Notes: a model not told the origin generated them from the letters alone. A DNA stretch of 64,000 bases from Harmonia axyridis (GCF_914767665.1 NC_059504.1:36859720-36923719); one strand, 5' to 3'. Shown: positions 10,255-22,870, numbered from the stretch's first letter. Numbers and translations are program-made.

Positions 10255-13124
10255 CAGGGTGTCCCGAGAAGAATGCGACAAACGAATACCATAAATTAAG
10301 GTCATCATGGAGAACCCGTTGGGGATATACAGGGTGATGTTCATCTTATGAGTGAAATTTTACAGTTCGATAACTCTTTAACTAATCGACCGAATAATTT
10401 CAAATTTTGAGGTTTTGTCACCCTTTCCTATCGCCTTCCTTCAATATTTCTGAATTCGAGTAAATCAGATCCAGACTAGGGAAATTTCAGACTTTTCCTA
10501 TTTTCGTGAATATTGGATCACCCTGTACGTGAACATTATGATTTTTTCCCATTTTCGGAATCATAAAGAATCAATTCATTATAAAAATTCTGAATCTCTG
10601 CTTGGCACGGTCATACAGGGTGATCAATAAACATTCCCTTATAAGTGAAATTTTTTTAGTCCAATAACTCTTCAACAAATCCACCGAATAATTTCAATTT
10701 TTGAAGTTTTGTCGCCCTTTACTATCGCCTTCCTTCAATATTTCTGAAATCGAATAAATCAGATCCGGACTAACAAAATTTTAGACTTTTTTTATTTTCT
10801 TGAATATTGGATCACTCTGTACGTCAATATCATATTTTTTTTCGTTTTCGTAACCACAACGAATCAATTCATAATCAACATTCTAAAACTCAGCTTGCCA
10901 CCGTCATACAGGGTGACCAATAAACATTCCCCCATGAAAGAGGTACAACCGATTCAACCGAATAAGATAGCGAAATCTGTGAAACAATTATATCATATCA
11001 ACGTGCTCAAAATGCATTAAAATGGAGGAATATCATTTTGAACAATATCTGCTGAACTGAAAATATTTTATTTTTGATTAATTGTTTTCAAGATCAATTA
11101 TTTTCAATTTATTTGCTGTTTTTGTTCTATTTTTTATTCAGCTTGTTGATTGAAAGTTTTCCTAAATCATTTGAGGAAAATTTAGGTGAGACATCCGTGA
11201 AGGGTGAAAAAACAATTTTCGAGATAATTCTACCGATAAATTCAAAATATCTTGAACTATGAAATTTCTTTCATGAAGAAATTTATTTATTTAGCGTATG
11301 GTATACATGGGTTTAGTTATAATTAGTTAAAATTGTACACATTCACATTACGTCATAAAACATATAAGTGTTAGAGCGATCTTCGGCAGCCAGACAATAT
11401 CTTCGGATCTCCTGGCTACTATACATGGATTTACATACTTCATGAAGAAATGTTTGTTGATCACCCTGAATAATGGCGCCAAGCAGAGATTTGAAATTTT
11501 TATTATGAATTAATTCTTTGTTATTACGAAATAAGTTTCATAAATCGTCTGGACAAAAAGTCATCCATATGGTTTACAGATGGATCAAAAACAGAGAAGG
11601 GCACCGGCATTGGGATATATGGACCTTGACTGAGGATCTCTAAAGCCCTGGGAAGTGAGCCCTCGATTCTACAGACCGAGATAATGGCTTTTTATGTATT
11701 CGCCCAGGAGTGTCTCAAAATAACCTCAAAGGGGCGCATATCTACATCACCACGGACAGCCAAACCACGCTGAGATCCCTGGAATCGTGCTGTCAGGGGT
11801 CTCTGCTGACTTGGGAGTGCCGTAACACCATAAAGCAACTGGCCAGAGGAAATAAGGTGACTCTACTATGGGTACCAGGGCACTGTGGGGTTGAAGGAAA
11901 TGAGAGAGCGGATGAGCTTGCAAAAAGTGCATCAAGGTTAAGACCTGCTGGACCTGAGCCTTTCTGTGGGATAGGAAAAGACCAATACAAAGCTGCGGTC
12001 CAGCTATGGGAGTTGAACAGTAGGACAATCCACTGGACTAACACTCCTAGACTTGCTCAGGCAAAGAAATTCGTGAAGATTTCACCAACTTACACCAGAA
12101 AGCTCCTGAAACTGTCGCGAGCGGAGCTTCGGATGATGGTGGGACTGCTGACGGGGCACTGTCGGTAGAAACATCATTTGTACCGTATGGGTAAGTCAGC
12201 AGACGAGATTTGCAGGCTCTGTGGATCGGAAGTAGAAACGGCTGAACACTTGATATGCAAGTGTCCAGAGCTGGCTGGCCTAAGAACCATTCACATGGGC
12301 AAGCCGGTCCTGGATACCAGAGAGGTAATGGCCAAGGCCCCTAGGGAGGTTGTCAATTTTATTAACGTCGTTGACGACCTCCCTGGGTTTCTATGAATGA
12401 GTAGGGTAGTGAACAAAAGATCTGCATGGTCGCAGTTCCCGGAATGCTTACCGAAGCAAAACGACCCCAGTTCAAATAATAATAATAATAATTACGAAAA
12501 CGGAATAAAATCATGATATCAACATACAGGGTGATTCAATATTCAAGAAAATAGAAAAGGTCTTAAATTTTCCTAGTCCGGGTCTGATTTATTCGTTTTC
12601 AGAAATATTGAAGGGAGGCGATAGTAAAAGGCGACAAAACTTCAAAAATTTAAATTTTTAGGTGGATTTCTTGAAGAGTTATTGAACTAAAAAAATTTCA
12701 CTCATAAGGGAATGTTTATTGATCACCCTGTATGACCGTGCCAAGCCGAGATTTAGAATTTTTATAATGAATTGATTCTTTGTGGTTCCGAAAACGGAAA
12801 AAAGTCATAAATATTCACGTACAGGGTGATCGAATATTCACGAAAATAGGAAAAGTCTGAAATTTTCCTAGTCCGGATCTGATTTACTCGAATTAAGAAA
12901 TATTGAAGGAAGGCGGTAGGAAAGGGTCACAAAACCTCAAAATTTGAAATTATTCGGTCGATTAGTTGAAGAGTTTTCAACAGTGAAATTTCACTCATAA
13001 GATGAACATCACCCTGTAAATCCCAAACGGAGGCACTCAGGCGATTGAAACCTCTTGATACAGGTCCTCCTTGATGACTTTAATTCATGGTATTCGTTTG
13101 TCGCATTCTTCCCGGGACACCCTG
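10255..13124. mobile_element. Large foldback element with CAGGGTGTCCCG ends (unit 2 only)
   Basis: The left end reads cagggtgtcccgagaagaat and the right end is its near-perfect reverse complement. Long arms contain mirrored repeats of the type acagggtgatcaataaacat at about 10614, 10910, 12705 and elsewhere. The inner part is interrupted by a separate LINE insertion (11531-12490). No transposase is visible, so it is non-autonomous. The element is absent at the corresponding place in units 3 and 4. Confidence 0.7.
11531..12490 (+). mobile_element. 5'-truncated LINE with RNase H domain
   Basis: The insertion is flanked by ATTACGAA at 11523-11530 and 12491-12498, an 8 bp target-site duplication, and ends in an (AAT)n tail. 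Its frames code an RNase H domain: WFTDGSKTEKGTGIGIYGP, then an EIMAFYVFA segment (catalytic Glu), TTDSQTTLRSL (Asp) and GHCGVEGNERADELAKSAS (Asp). A CRLCGSEVETAEHLICKC zinc-knuckle-like tail follows. Frameshifts lie before 11710 and a stop at 12166. RNase H plus an AAT-repeat tail fits an I/R1-group non-LTR element. Confidence 0.8.
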
Positions 13125-13780
13125 TATATGTACACCATATTAGAAAATTAAATTGAGTGTTCTAGCTTTTCTCGCAGCGAACAACTCAATTACCGAACCG
13201 TTTAATCTTTTCTGGCTTCTGGAGTTTCTTGAATAAATTTTTTCGCGTTTTAGAGAAGATGAAGTCCTCTCACTTCTCAGGGATATCAATCCCCCTTGAC
13301 ATCCTTTGGCCACGGCCTTGATATGTAGAGTTTGAGCATCCTCTGTTATTAACCTAGTTTGGTTACATTCCTGTATACGGCATTTCAGCTTGAGTATTTT
13401 TGGAAATTCCGGAAAAGATGAAAATATCGAACAAAATTCGTACAAAAAGATCAAATATGCGAAGAGACAATTATGCACCACATTAACTGGTGATAATTTC
13501 TGTCCAAAAACACAACAAATCTCATCATAACTACCGTATTTTTGTCATTCCGTTATAATTCAAGAATTTTTAGTAGAAAAAAGTTTGGTTAGCTATTTCG
13601 TCATAATGTCTGTAATTTTAGAATTTTTAACCGAAAAATGTTGAACTCACTGATGACGAATTCGTCTTCAAATTCGATCTGCCTTCTCGTCCATATACTA
13701 TATACTTGATAAGGCCGATAAGAACCTAGACAAATTTTCAAGATAGGTTCGGTTCTTATACCTAAATCTTCTTCTAGTAT
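13125..13780 (+). other. Intron segment between foldback element and LINE, unit 2
   Basis: AT-rich sequence also present in unit 4 (about 43210-43690). The open frame at 13140-13481 is not supported by any motif. Nothing else recognised. Confidence 0.5.
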
Positions 13781-16190
13781 GACTGTTCTATACTATAATT
13801 TAACCGTTTTTCTACTTTTTATTGTTAGAGAGAACTTCCTCCCTTCTGCTTGTCATTATTTCGTTGTAGGTCCTCTTGATTGACTTTCTTATTGGAATTT
13901 TTATTAATCTTCTTAATTCACTATTTTCGTACTCCTTGAATGCTCAGATCTTCTTTTTGTTTAAGGTCCGGAATTTACATTCCCTTCGCCTCTAATTTCA
14001 TTTCTCCTATTTTCTGCTGTTGTCTGATCGGAAGGCTTTCCTCCCTACTTCATGTCACTTTTTTTTCTATTTAGTTCTTTGAAAGAGGTATTTCGTCTTA
14101 TCTGTCTTTCTTATTTTGATTTTATTATCTTTCTTAATTCCTTTTTCTCGTGCTCTTTCAGCGTCTCTATTGTCTTCTTTGTTTATTGACTATTTCTTCA
14201 ATTTTCAGTTCTTCTCTGATGTTGGTTAGTTATATACCATGGGGCACCAACCGCTGCTCTTATTACTGAATTTAGAGTACTTTGCAACTGGTCATTATTA
14301 TTGTCTTTCGTATTGTACCAGGTGACTCCTGCATATGTAATGCTTGGTATTAGCACTATTTTTATTATCTTTAGCTTGTTTTCTAAAGAAAGTTTACTTT
14401 TAGGGTTGAGCAACGGGTACAGTCTGCCGTGCGAATGCCTTGTCTTTTTTTTGTTTTCTTCTATCTGTTTGTTAAAATTCATTCTTTCATCCAGTATTAC
14501 TCCCAGATATTTCACTTCCTTCGTCCATTCTATCGTCTGGTTTTCTATTTTGACGTTTCCTGCTTTCTCTTTCTTTACTGTTGTTCCTCCGAAGTAGATT
14601 GCAACTGATGTGTTCACTTTGAATCTCCATTTCTTGAAATATTCCATCAGTGTGTGTCGGAGTTTATGTATTAGAATTATAATTCAATTTTCAATAGACG
14701 GTTGAGTACCCTTACCAGTGTGTCTAGGTCTATCTGTAGCTGCCTAGTGATTGTTTTCCGCATTCTACTGTGATAGTATATGGCAGTGTCATCTGCAAAT
14801 TGGGCTATCTTGCATCTATTCATTTTCGGTGTGTCTGTCATGTATAAGTTGAACAGCAGCGGTCCTATCACCGATCCTTGGGGAACTTCGGTTTCTATTT
14901 CTCTAATCGTTGACCTGGTACTATCGATATTCACCCTAAATTTTCTATTTGCCAGGTACGATTGTATCAATCTCGTAAGTTTGATTGGAAATTTCATTTG
15001 TAAATCAGACCCTGATGCCACATTGTATCAAATGCCTTTTCTATATCCAAGAAAATTGCACCGGTATATCTGTAGAGAGGTTCATTTGCTCCTTAATATT
15101 TTCCGTTATTCGTACCAGTTGAATCGTTGAATGATCTATACGAAACCCAAACTGGTGATCTGGAATTTTTTTTTTCTTCTGCGAAATCTGTCAGTCTTCT
15201 GTGGATTAATTTCTCCACCACTTTACTAATTGCCGATAATAGGCTTATAGGTCAATAATTCGTTGGATCTTTTTTGTCCTTTCCTTACTTCCAATTTAAA
15301 ATTGTATCCGCCGTTTTCCATTTGTTTGGGTAATATCCTGTTTTTAGTATGAATCTGGCTATTTCAACGATTCCGTCTATTCCGGGTGCTTTCCTATTTT
15401 TCAATGTTTTGATAACTTCTTCAATTTCTTCTTTAGTCACTTCTGTTGAATCTTCTTCCATTTCATTGTTATCTTCGTCTATTATATTTCCGTGTATTTC
15501 GACTGATTGGTTGAATTGGTTGTCGTTGATTTTTGGATTCGGCTTGAATTGATGTTCCAGAGATTCTGCAAACATTTCTGCCTTTTCTTCATTTGTGACA
15601 ACTACTTGATTTCCCTGCTTGAGTGCTGGTATCTTCGCTATCGTTTTTCTTTCAGTTAGTGCTGTCGTCATTTTCCACAGTGATTGGTCTTCCGTATCTC
15701 GTTCTTCTAACTTCTTGTCCCAGTCTTCGTTGAACACTTGTCTGACTCTATTTTTCACATCGTTCGTCAGTTTATTCAGTATAGTTTTGTCACCGGGGTT
15801 TAATGTGCGTCTATACTGTTTCTTCGCCTTTTTCTGCTCCTCTAACAAAATTCTCGTCTTGAGGTAGCGGTCTCTTCTTCGGCATTTTTTTGATCTTGGT
15901 GGACTGTACTTCAGCTTCGATTATTCTTTTTTCTAGATCCTCGATTGCTTCGTCTAGCTGTTCTTTGTTTTCTATATCACACGTTTTGTTTCAATTATTT
16001 CTTTGAATTTTTCCCCATTAATTGATTTTCGGTCCGTGGGTAGTCTGTCTGTTCCGATTTCTAATGTCAAGATCACTGGGCCCTTGAATGTTTCTATCAG
16101 CTTCTTTATTTGTTTGTTCACAATACTAAATAGTTCTTTTATTGGGTGGTTCTTTATGTACCATGGCCCATGGGGCACCAACCGCTGTTC
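13780..16190 (-). pseudogene. Jockey-like LINE, degenerate ORF2 (unit 2)
   Basis: On the minus strand, pieces of one reverse transcriptase lie in order. First is a linker with KKAKKQYRRTLNPGDKT and NRKAPGIDGI (15285-15848). The RT core follows with EVPQGSVIGPLLFNLYMTD and CKIAQFADDTAIYY (14677-15021), the active-site F-A-D-D box. The C-terminal part has VKYLGVILDERMNFNKQI and SITYAGVTWYNTKD (14198-14647). Frameshifts and deletions separate the pieces. The endonuclease domain is not visible. An orthologous copy is at 27000-29480 in unit 3, and only the ends remain in unit 4. It predates the duplications. Confidence 0.8.
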
Positions 16191-17300
16191 TTATTGCTTT
16201 GTTTAGTGTACCTTGCAACTTGCACTAGTTCTTGCACTTTTTAGTATTGTACCAGATAACTCCTGATGTGTACGTTATGTTTCTTATGCACTGCTTTTAT
16301 GATGTTCAACTTATTTTCCACTGATAGTTTGCTGTTTGGGTTGAGTAGCAGTAGGTACTGGGTGTAGTTGACCGTAATATTGTCTTATCTCTTGTTCGGT
16401 TTTCCTGTTTCCTTCTAGCTATTTGCTGGAAGTTCAATTTTTCTATAACCTCGATGAGTCGTACCAGTGGATGAATTATTGAGTGCTGTTTGCGAAAACT
16501 GAACTTGGTATTAATCTTGGTATTATCTTTTTATTTCGAACGTACAATAACAACGTCATATTTTTACTGACAGAATCATCGAAAAATACTCTTCAGCCGG
16601 AGGGAAAAGTGTTGCCTAGCAATGATAACTGAGTATCAATGCTTCTTGTCTGTCAAAATTAATTTAGCATGAAACCGTACTAGGCAAATTTTCTATTGAT
16701 CAATCAATTATAACGATCGTAAATATAAATCTAATTTGAAGGTACATCTCCAGATTTTTGTGAATTTCGAAACATTTGAAAAAAAAATAACATATTTAAT
16801 TCGGAGGAGAAGTAACTTGTCATGGCTCGCTTTCAATTACACTTTCTTTGATCTCTTTTCCCTTCTTTCGGATCTTCTTGTGTCCCACTGAAGTCGATGG
16901 TTGTTGAATTTCCGTGTATTTTACTGACTGGTTGAGTTTTCCATTGTCGATCATGTACCTATGGCATCACGTCATGTACCTACCTATGACGTCACGTCAG
17001 TAACAAATCCAGTTATTTGAACGCTCAGATGGACGATTATGTCGACCATTTTTATTATTCTTTCAATTCACTGTAGTCGTGCTCCTTTGGTGTTTCTATA
17101 GCTTCTTTATTTCTTTGTTTACAATTTCCTTAATTGTTACAATTTTGAGTTCTCTTATTTGCTGATTGTATATGTACCATGGCCTCTGGGCCAGGGGCAC
17201 CAACCGCTGTTCTTATTGCTTTGTTTAGTGTACCTTGCAATAGTTCCCTCTTGCACTTTTTAGTATGATTGGGAACTCTTCTATGTACGTTTCGAGTAAG
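16190..17300 (-). pseudogene. Second, older LINE remnants, unit 2
   Basis: Minus-strand scraps related to the neighbouring Jockey-like LINE recur here. The PWYIKN-like and QLQGTLNKAIRTAVGAP-like ends appear near 16170-16240 and again near 17180-17270. A piece with QNKKLSIKNKLNI-like sequence lies around 16280-16400. It is heavily decayed. The same mosaic recurs at 29490-30620 and 44230-45350. Confidence 0.5.
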
Positions 17301-17455
17301 CGACCTTATTTTCTACAATTCAATGGACGTAAATTGCTTACATTATTCGCTTTTAAGGATAATGATAAGTTAAAATTTTCATGGAAACAATGCAGTTTGT
17401 AATATACTTGCTTTTTATTCAAATCATAAAAATAAAGAAAGTCTGTTTTTTTCAG

Positions 17456-17731
17456 AGGAATAATATTTGGATTACTTGTACTGGAGAAACAGCAGCCGAT
17501 ATTGAATATTTAGGACCTATCTTCTATTATCCTTCTTATCAAGGATTTCCAGGATACTATTTCCCATATACGAACTCGAAAGACTACTTGAGTCCTTTGA
17601 TTGCCGTGCAATTCAAAAGATCAGCTTACGGAGTGGTGATCAACATTGAATGTAGAGCATGGGCCAAAAACATCAAATATAACAAAGATGATAAGAGTGG
17701 ATATGTTCATTTCGAGCTATACACAGAGTAA
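17456..17731 (+). CDS. Na+/K+-ATPase beta cassette 2, exon C (terminal)
   Basis: A 276 nt exon after TTTTTTTCAG, in phase 0, ending GAG-TAA. It reads RNNIWITCTGETAADIEYLG and ends YVHFELYTE, keeping both cysteines (ITC, NIEC) and the GFPGYYFPYTNSKDYLSPL core. It is open and shows no damage. Exon B of the same cassette is frameshifted, so this exon is either a relic or usable only through unusual splicing. At several sites (SYQGF, QFKR, VINIEC) it resembles cassette 1 more than cassettes 3 and 4. Confidence 0.85.
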   Translation, partial: RNNIWITCTGETAADIEYLGPIFYYPSYQGFPGYYFPYTNSKDYLSPLIAVQFKRSAYGVVINIECRAWAKNIKYNKDDKSGYVHFELYTE

Positions 17732-18807
17732 AACAATTTTTGAACGTTTCAGACATAAATATAAGTCAAATATATGTAGTACCTAATATTATGATGAATT
17801 TAACATTTTGACTTTATTTTTTCACAATAACATACATATACAGTTTTGAATAACGTTATTTTTGTTAAATCAGTTCATTATTTTTTTTTGTGTCCCCTCA
17901 ACAGATCGTTCTATTATTTCGTCAGAATGTCTGTATTTTACAAATTTTGGTAATATCTTCAAGTGCTATAACAATCACAGTAATCGACAAGACAAGAATT
18001 CTTGACTTGATAACAATTTCTTGCCCTTTATATGTATGGACCTGCGGAAAGCTAATTTCGAGAGCAGCTCTAACAAAAACAAAGTCAAGAAATCGAAGTC
18101 TTATGGTCTGATTTCGGTTTAAAAAAAGTTCATATCTAGTTTGCAATTTTAGTTTCAACAGAACTATCATTAAATATTTTTAATTTATATTTTTGTGAAT
18201 CGATTCAGCAGAAAAAATTGTTCAATGAATCAAAATGCATATGTTATGTTGAAATATGTAATTTTTTCATAATTAAATACGTTTTAGCGTTTTCGTTATA
18301 GTAAAGATATTCCAAGGTTTCTTATTTTTGCATGCCAAGGAGTCTTAATATTGACTTGAAATTTCTTGTCTTGTCTTGAAATCTAAAATTACTTCTTGTC
18401 TTGAAATCTAGTCAAGATCTTGAAATTTTCAGGAACTTAGCAACCTCTGAATCATTTTAATATAAGACTAGCAAATAGCAATATATTCAAGTGCTATAAC
18501 ATCAAAAGTAAGTTTACAAAGATTGTCATCTATAGACATAATAATTTGTGATTGTCTAGTCTAGTCAATAGTTCGTACCGATGTTAGAAAATACATTGTT
18601 TGTAAATAAATTGAAAATCTTGTGTATAGTCAGTCATTCAATCACCTAGGTATTCGGTCCCGTCTTTCTTCCCCATATGGACCGCCCAATCTTTTAGTAT
18701 ATACCATATAGTATATGAAGACGACTGTTGTATGGTATATCCAAAGTCACTTGGAGGAAGCCAGAATATTTCTATTATGCATGGGTTGTTCATGTTTCCA
18801 AAAACCA
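17732..18807 (+). other. 3' flank of cassette 2
   Basis: Collinear with 31062-32533 and 45773-46795. It includes a low-complexity run around 18345-18430 built from cttgtcttgaaatct repeats and a short MITE-like border at about 18690-18760 (gtatatgaagacgactgttg). No gene recognised. Confidence 0.6.
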
Positions 18808-19606
18808 AGATAAGCCAAATCAAAGAAATCATCAAAATATTTCAAAACATTCATTTGGAGAGAATGAAATGGAGACCATGAGAATAAGCAGAAACATAGT
18901 CAAAATTCTCTTCTTAGAGAGTTCGAAATGACTGCATACTTTGAGCTGAAAAAGTCTCATCAATATTATTTATCGCTCATATGATCCTACTCAGATTTCT
19001 GCAGACGTTTTTTGAATCGATTTGCACCTCATTTTAATATCATTGTAATTATTAAAAAAGTTTGGAGATCATATGAGCGATACATATTGATGACACTTTT
19101 TCAACCGAAAATATGCAGTCATTTCGAATACCCATTCGTTCCTTTCACACGGTGAGCTGTACGTCTCCCGCTCATGAGCGAGAGGCAGACCCGACAGATC
19201 AAAATGCAAAGACTACAACGAGCTATAAGCCATCACGTCTCATGGGCGAGAGCTTCATTCACACGGTGAGACGTACAGCTCTCGCTTATGAGCGAGAGTC
19301 ACATCGAAGGATGGAAATGCAAAGATTACAACGGCGCTTTCACACGATGAGCCATGAGATGTCACGGCTCATGGGCGAGAGCCGTCACGTCTCATGCATC
19401 TCGACCAGAGCGCTTCTATAGGAAACAGGGCGCTCGCTAGGCAGTAGGCAGGGTAGGAGTTCGCCTCGGACAAAATTCAGAGGCGGCATTTCAAGCTTGT
19501 TCAATAAAAAGGCCATATGTAGAAATCCAAAGTACCGAATGAGATGTAATTTAGTCAGAAACAATAGGATGGAATACATACGAATTAATAATAATAATAA
19601 AATTAA

Positions 19607-19775
19607 GACTGCCTCGGTAGTGCAGTAGACAGAGATGTCGACTGTGGTGCCGATTGCCGAAGGTACCGGGTTCGAATCCTGGCTGGATGTTGTACATGTC
19701 CGGTGATGGTTAGGTTAGAGGCTCATGACCATAGCAGTCGATGCCTTCAACGAAAGAAAAAAAATAATAAAATTT
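19607..19775 (+). mobile_element. tRNA-derived SINE (unit 3)
   Basis: The sequence gcctcggtagtgcagtagac resembles a tRNA 5' arm with A box. About 50 bases later GGGTTCGAATCCTGGCT matches a B box. A tRNA-unrelated body and an A/AATA-rich tail (about 19757-19775) follow. It is nested inside the 19137-21665 element. The unit 4 copy is at 35338-35757. Confidence 0.7.
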
Positions 19776-19987
19776 ATTTAGCACCCGGCTAGTAATTGGA
19801 TAAAACATAGGGGTTGCCATTTAAGATTTAAACTAATCTCTTCCGCCTCCACTAGAATAATAGGTAATAGAAACACTCTATATTCTTCATTCTCAAAAGA
19901 ATTTCTCAGAGAAAAAACAGAACTTATAATTTCTGTTGAATCAGTTTAGGGAAAATTCATGATTATCATACATAGCATCGGAACTAA

Positions 19988-20823
19988 GGCCCAGTTTCAC
20001 CAAAAAGCACTTGATCCCAGATTGATTAAACTCCGCTTGTTACTAAAGCAGGTTTAACAGTGTTTTCTGTTTCACCATGCATCAACCCGTCCGAAGATGA
20101 TCGCGATTAACCAAATCGCGATTAAATAGTCAAACCATTTGGCAACGTTGTGAACAAACAGTTATATAGTGTTCTGTATCGTATAAGCAGTGATGACCAC
20201 CATTGGCGCTAGGTATCAGGTGTCATTCATTCATAACTCATAACATTTCAAATCATTTGTCATCTTGTAAATAAAAAACAAAGTTAATTTTTGCCGAAAA
20301 TGTCGAGTGATGTGCTTCGAAATGTCGGAAACTTGCAGAAGTTAAAAAGAAATTATCCCATTTCACAAAACCACACATTCTGGAAAAAAAACTATATAAG
20401 TAATTTTATTAACTTATTTATTTTTATTAACAAGTTTAACTGCTTCTTAAATAATATTTCAATCAAACATATCAATAAATTATTCTTTGCAATAAATTTC
20501 ATAAAACACAAAAACAAAGTTTACGTGTATTTTGAATGGGAAATATTGAGCCTATACATATAGTCATATTTCGATAAAATTGACCCAAAAATTAGAAATT
20601 TCCGGAAGAATCATTACATAGACAAGAGTTCCATACTGATAAATAATTATTAATCTCAACTTGAAAGGTTATAATCCTCCAAAAATGGCCGATTAGTGCT
20701 AAATCGCGATTGGTCGATTAAATGGCGCTTTGGAGTGTGGTGAAACGCTACATTACATTAATCGTGATCTAAGGCCTCACTTAAGAGCTAAGTCAAGATT
20801 AAAGCATTTGGTGAAACTGGGCC
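19988..20823. mobile_element. Harbinger-like non-autonomous element (unit 3 only)
   Basis: Terminal inverted repeats GGCCCAGTTTCACCAAA and TTTGGTGAAACTGGGCC are flanked on both sides by TAA (19985-19987 and 20824-20826). Unit 4 shows the empty site (cggaactgacagagtaaat near 35958). A 3 bp TAA target site and these ends fit PIF/Harbinger. A 90-codon frame inside (20291-20563) has no recognisable domain. Confidence 0.75.
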
Positions 20824-22870
20824 TAACAAAGTAAATTATGAATTATTTAGCTCTGAAATTAAATATACATAATTTTGAGTAAGTAGGTACCACAAATATT
20901 GGTCTGCCTACCCAGCAAGGTAATACTAGCGGTCCTGACAGAGGTTGTCCTGTACAGTATGTATTTCACTAGACTTCTCCTAAACGGTTGGACGGATTTT
21001 GATTCTTGTGTGTTCAAGTGGATTCGGCAAAAAAAAATTCGGATTGAATTAAAAATCAATCAGAGAAACATTATGAAAAAACGTGGATCCCAACCCGTTC
21101 TCGAATCCACTTGAACATACATACAAAATTTCATCGAAATCCGTCCAGCCAATCAGGAGGAATTCAATGAAATGAACATGCAAAGAATAATTATATACAT
21201 GGAGTCCCATTCTGTAAGATCCCCTATAATAATATAAATAATATAATGAAATGAATAACTTCCTACGAACAGTACGAATAGTCTATTAAAAAAAAAATTA
21301 AAATGAAAGTTTCTTAGTTTTCAGGGTGACATCGGATGCAGATATTCAATATGAACTTGAAGTTTTACCTATATCAAGGCTGAGTAGGTATATTTTTCAA
21401 AAGGGGGATATATATTTTCTTCGCAGAATATTAACCTTCTTATGAAACTAAAAACATTATTCGTCTCTTTTATATAAATGAATTTTTGAATGAATATTCA
21501 ACACTTGTTTATGTATTCCATACGAACATATCCAAAACTACAACAAGTTGTTTCTATTAATTTTACTCCAACCGCGATAATAAAATCTCACAAATTTGAA
21601 TGTAGAACCGGAAAATGATCTCGCTTATGAGCGAGAGCCGTACGTTTCACCGTGTGAAAGGAACCTAAGAGAATTCAAACTGAGTGTCTGTTTGTTCACG
21701 TGGTCTGCATTTCATTTTGTACAAATGAATGTTTTAAAATATTTTGTTGTAGAATTGAGTAATCTTATCTTGAAATGGTATGAGTGGAAATTATACTGAA
21801 AGTCCAGTACAAAACAGTGCACTCTTTCTCTTTGATAGCCCTACTGTGACATTACACTCTAACTGTCTCTATCAAAAAGGAAAAAAACCCTTAATGATCC
21901 CCGGTAAGAAAAGAAAAAAAGTACTGACTAAAACTGAAATAATGAAACAAAAATTTGATTAAGTAAACTAATAACAGCATTGGAGAATAGTAAATAAAAA
22001 TTATTCCTGAAACATCAAGGATCCGTCCCACAAACGAAATAAAAGCTGACAAATTTTATCAAAAAGAATGCCTACAAGCCTGATGAGTACATGAGTTTTG
22101 GCGTCAATAATTTTGTAACTATGAAATGTGAGGGAGATTTCGCGCCATCTGCGGCATCTTTGGTTTTTTATCTTAAATTTGTCTGCATTCCATCCTCCCG
22201 TTTTCGACTCGATTACTTCTCATTCGGTGCTTTGTAAAACAACACAGGATTTTTTTAATCAAGCTTGAAATGCCGCCCCTTAATTTTGGCGCCCAAGGCG
22301 ATCGCTTAACCTGTATATAGCTCCCTATCGACGGCCCTGAGTAACAATATAATAGTGAGTTTCAGAATCTCTGGAACTGTGTGGAAATTTCGGAACTAAT
22401 AACTGAATATAATTTCTTTAATGAATAATTTTAGGTTGGACCTTGTGCCACTCATCAGAGTATTTCTCATCGTGTGCTTTTTTATTATAAATTTCGATCA
22501 ATTTGTTTTGATTTTCTATAATATATTATTCTCGATAGGTCAATGTTATCTTTTATCATTTTCATAATATTTACATAATAATCAAATTTTAGATTCATAA
22601 TTCATTTACATCTTGAAATACACAGAAGAAAGAGTCGTTACTGGTGGTATAGGAAGTTATATAAAATTATGGGTAATTAGATGTTTTTCTCATATTGTTC
22701 CAATGATGTTTGTTTTACTTATTAATATCTGATTCTAGCAAACCATCATTGTAATATCTAGGGAGTTCTAAGACGATAATTATCAGATAATTTTTCATGA
22801 AAAATTCTAATATTGAACGATTATTTGGATTGATAATGCAAAAAATTGTCATTTGAAATTTCTTTTTCAG

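Larger units (their letters stand above)
3591..18807 (+). repeat. Segmental repeat unit 2 (carries cassette 2)
   Basis: From agataagccaaatcaaag at 3591 the sequence is collinear with 18808 onward and 34542 onward. Shared items, in order, are an inverted-repeat MITE, exon A, a foldback element, a short MITE, a mariner remnant, an antisense ORF, exon B, a minus-strand LINE and exon C. It is about 15.2 kb long. A 2.5 kb DNA element present in units 3 and 4 is absent here. Confidence 0.85.
19137..21665. mobile_element. Non-autonomous DNA element with GTTCCTTTCACACGG ends (unit 3)
   Basis: The left end cgttcctttcacacggtgag is mirrored at the right by cgtttcaccgtgtgaaaggaac. The first 280 bases repeat the palindrome ctctcgcttatgagcgagag several times in both orientations. 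The same element occupies 34871-37716 in unit 4. Unit 2 has the uninterrupted site (cgaatacccagaattcaaac near 3907). It therefore inserted after unit 2 split from the ancestor of units 3 and 4. No transposase seen. Confidence 0.75.

Noticed and set aside
14301..14597. Plus-strand frames over the LINE (also 15349-15867, 27420-27920, 28967-29344).
   Set aside because: Antisense shadows of the minus-strand reverse transcriptase; Ser/Phe/Leu-rich composition is typical of such shadows.
19607..19700. Possible functional tRNA gene.
   Set aside because: B box is good but the arms do not fold into a complete cloverleaf, it is followed by a SINE body with A-rich tail, and it is nested in a transposon.
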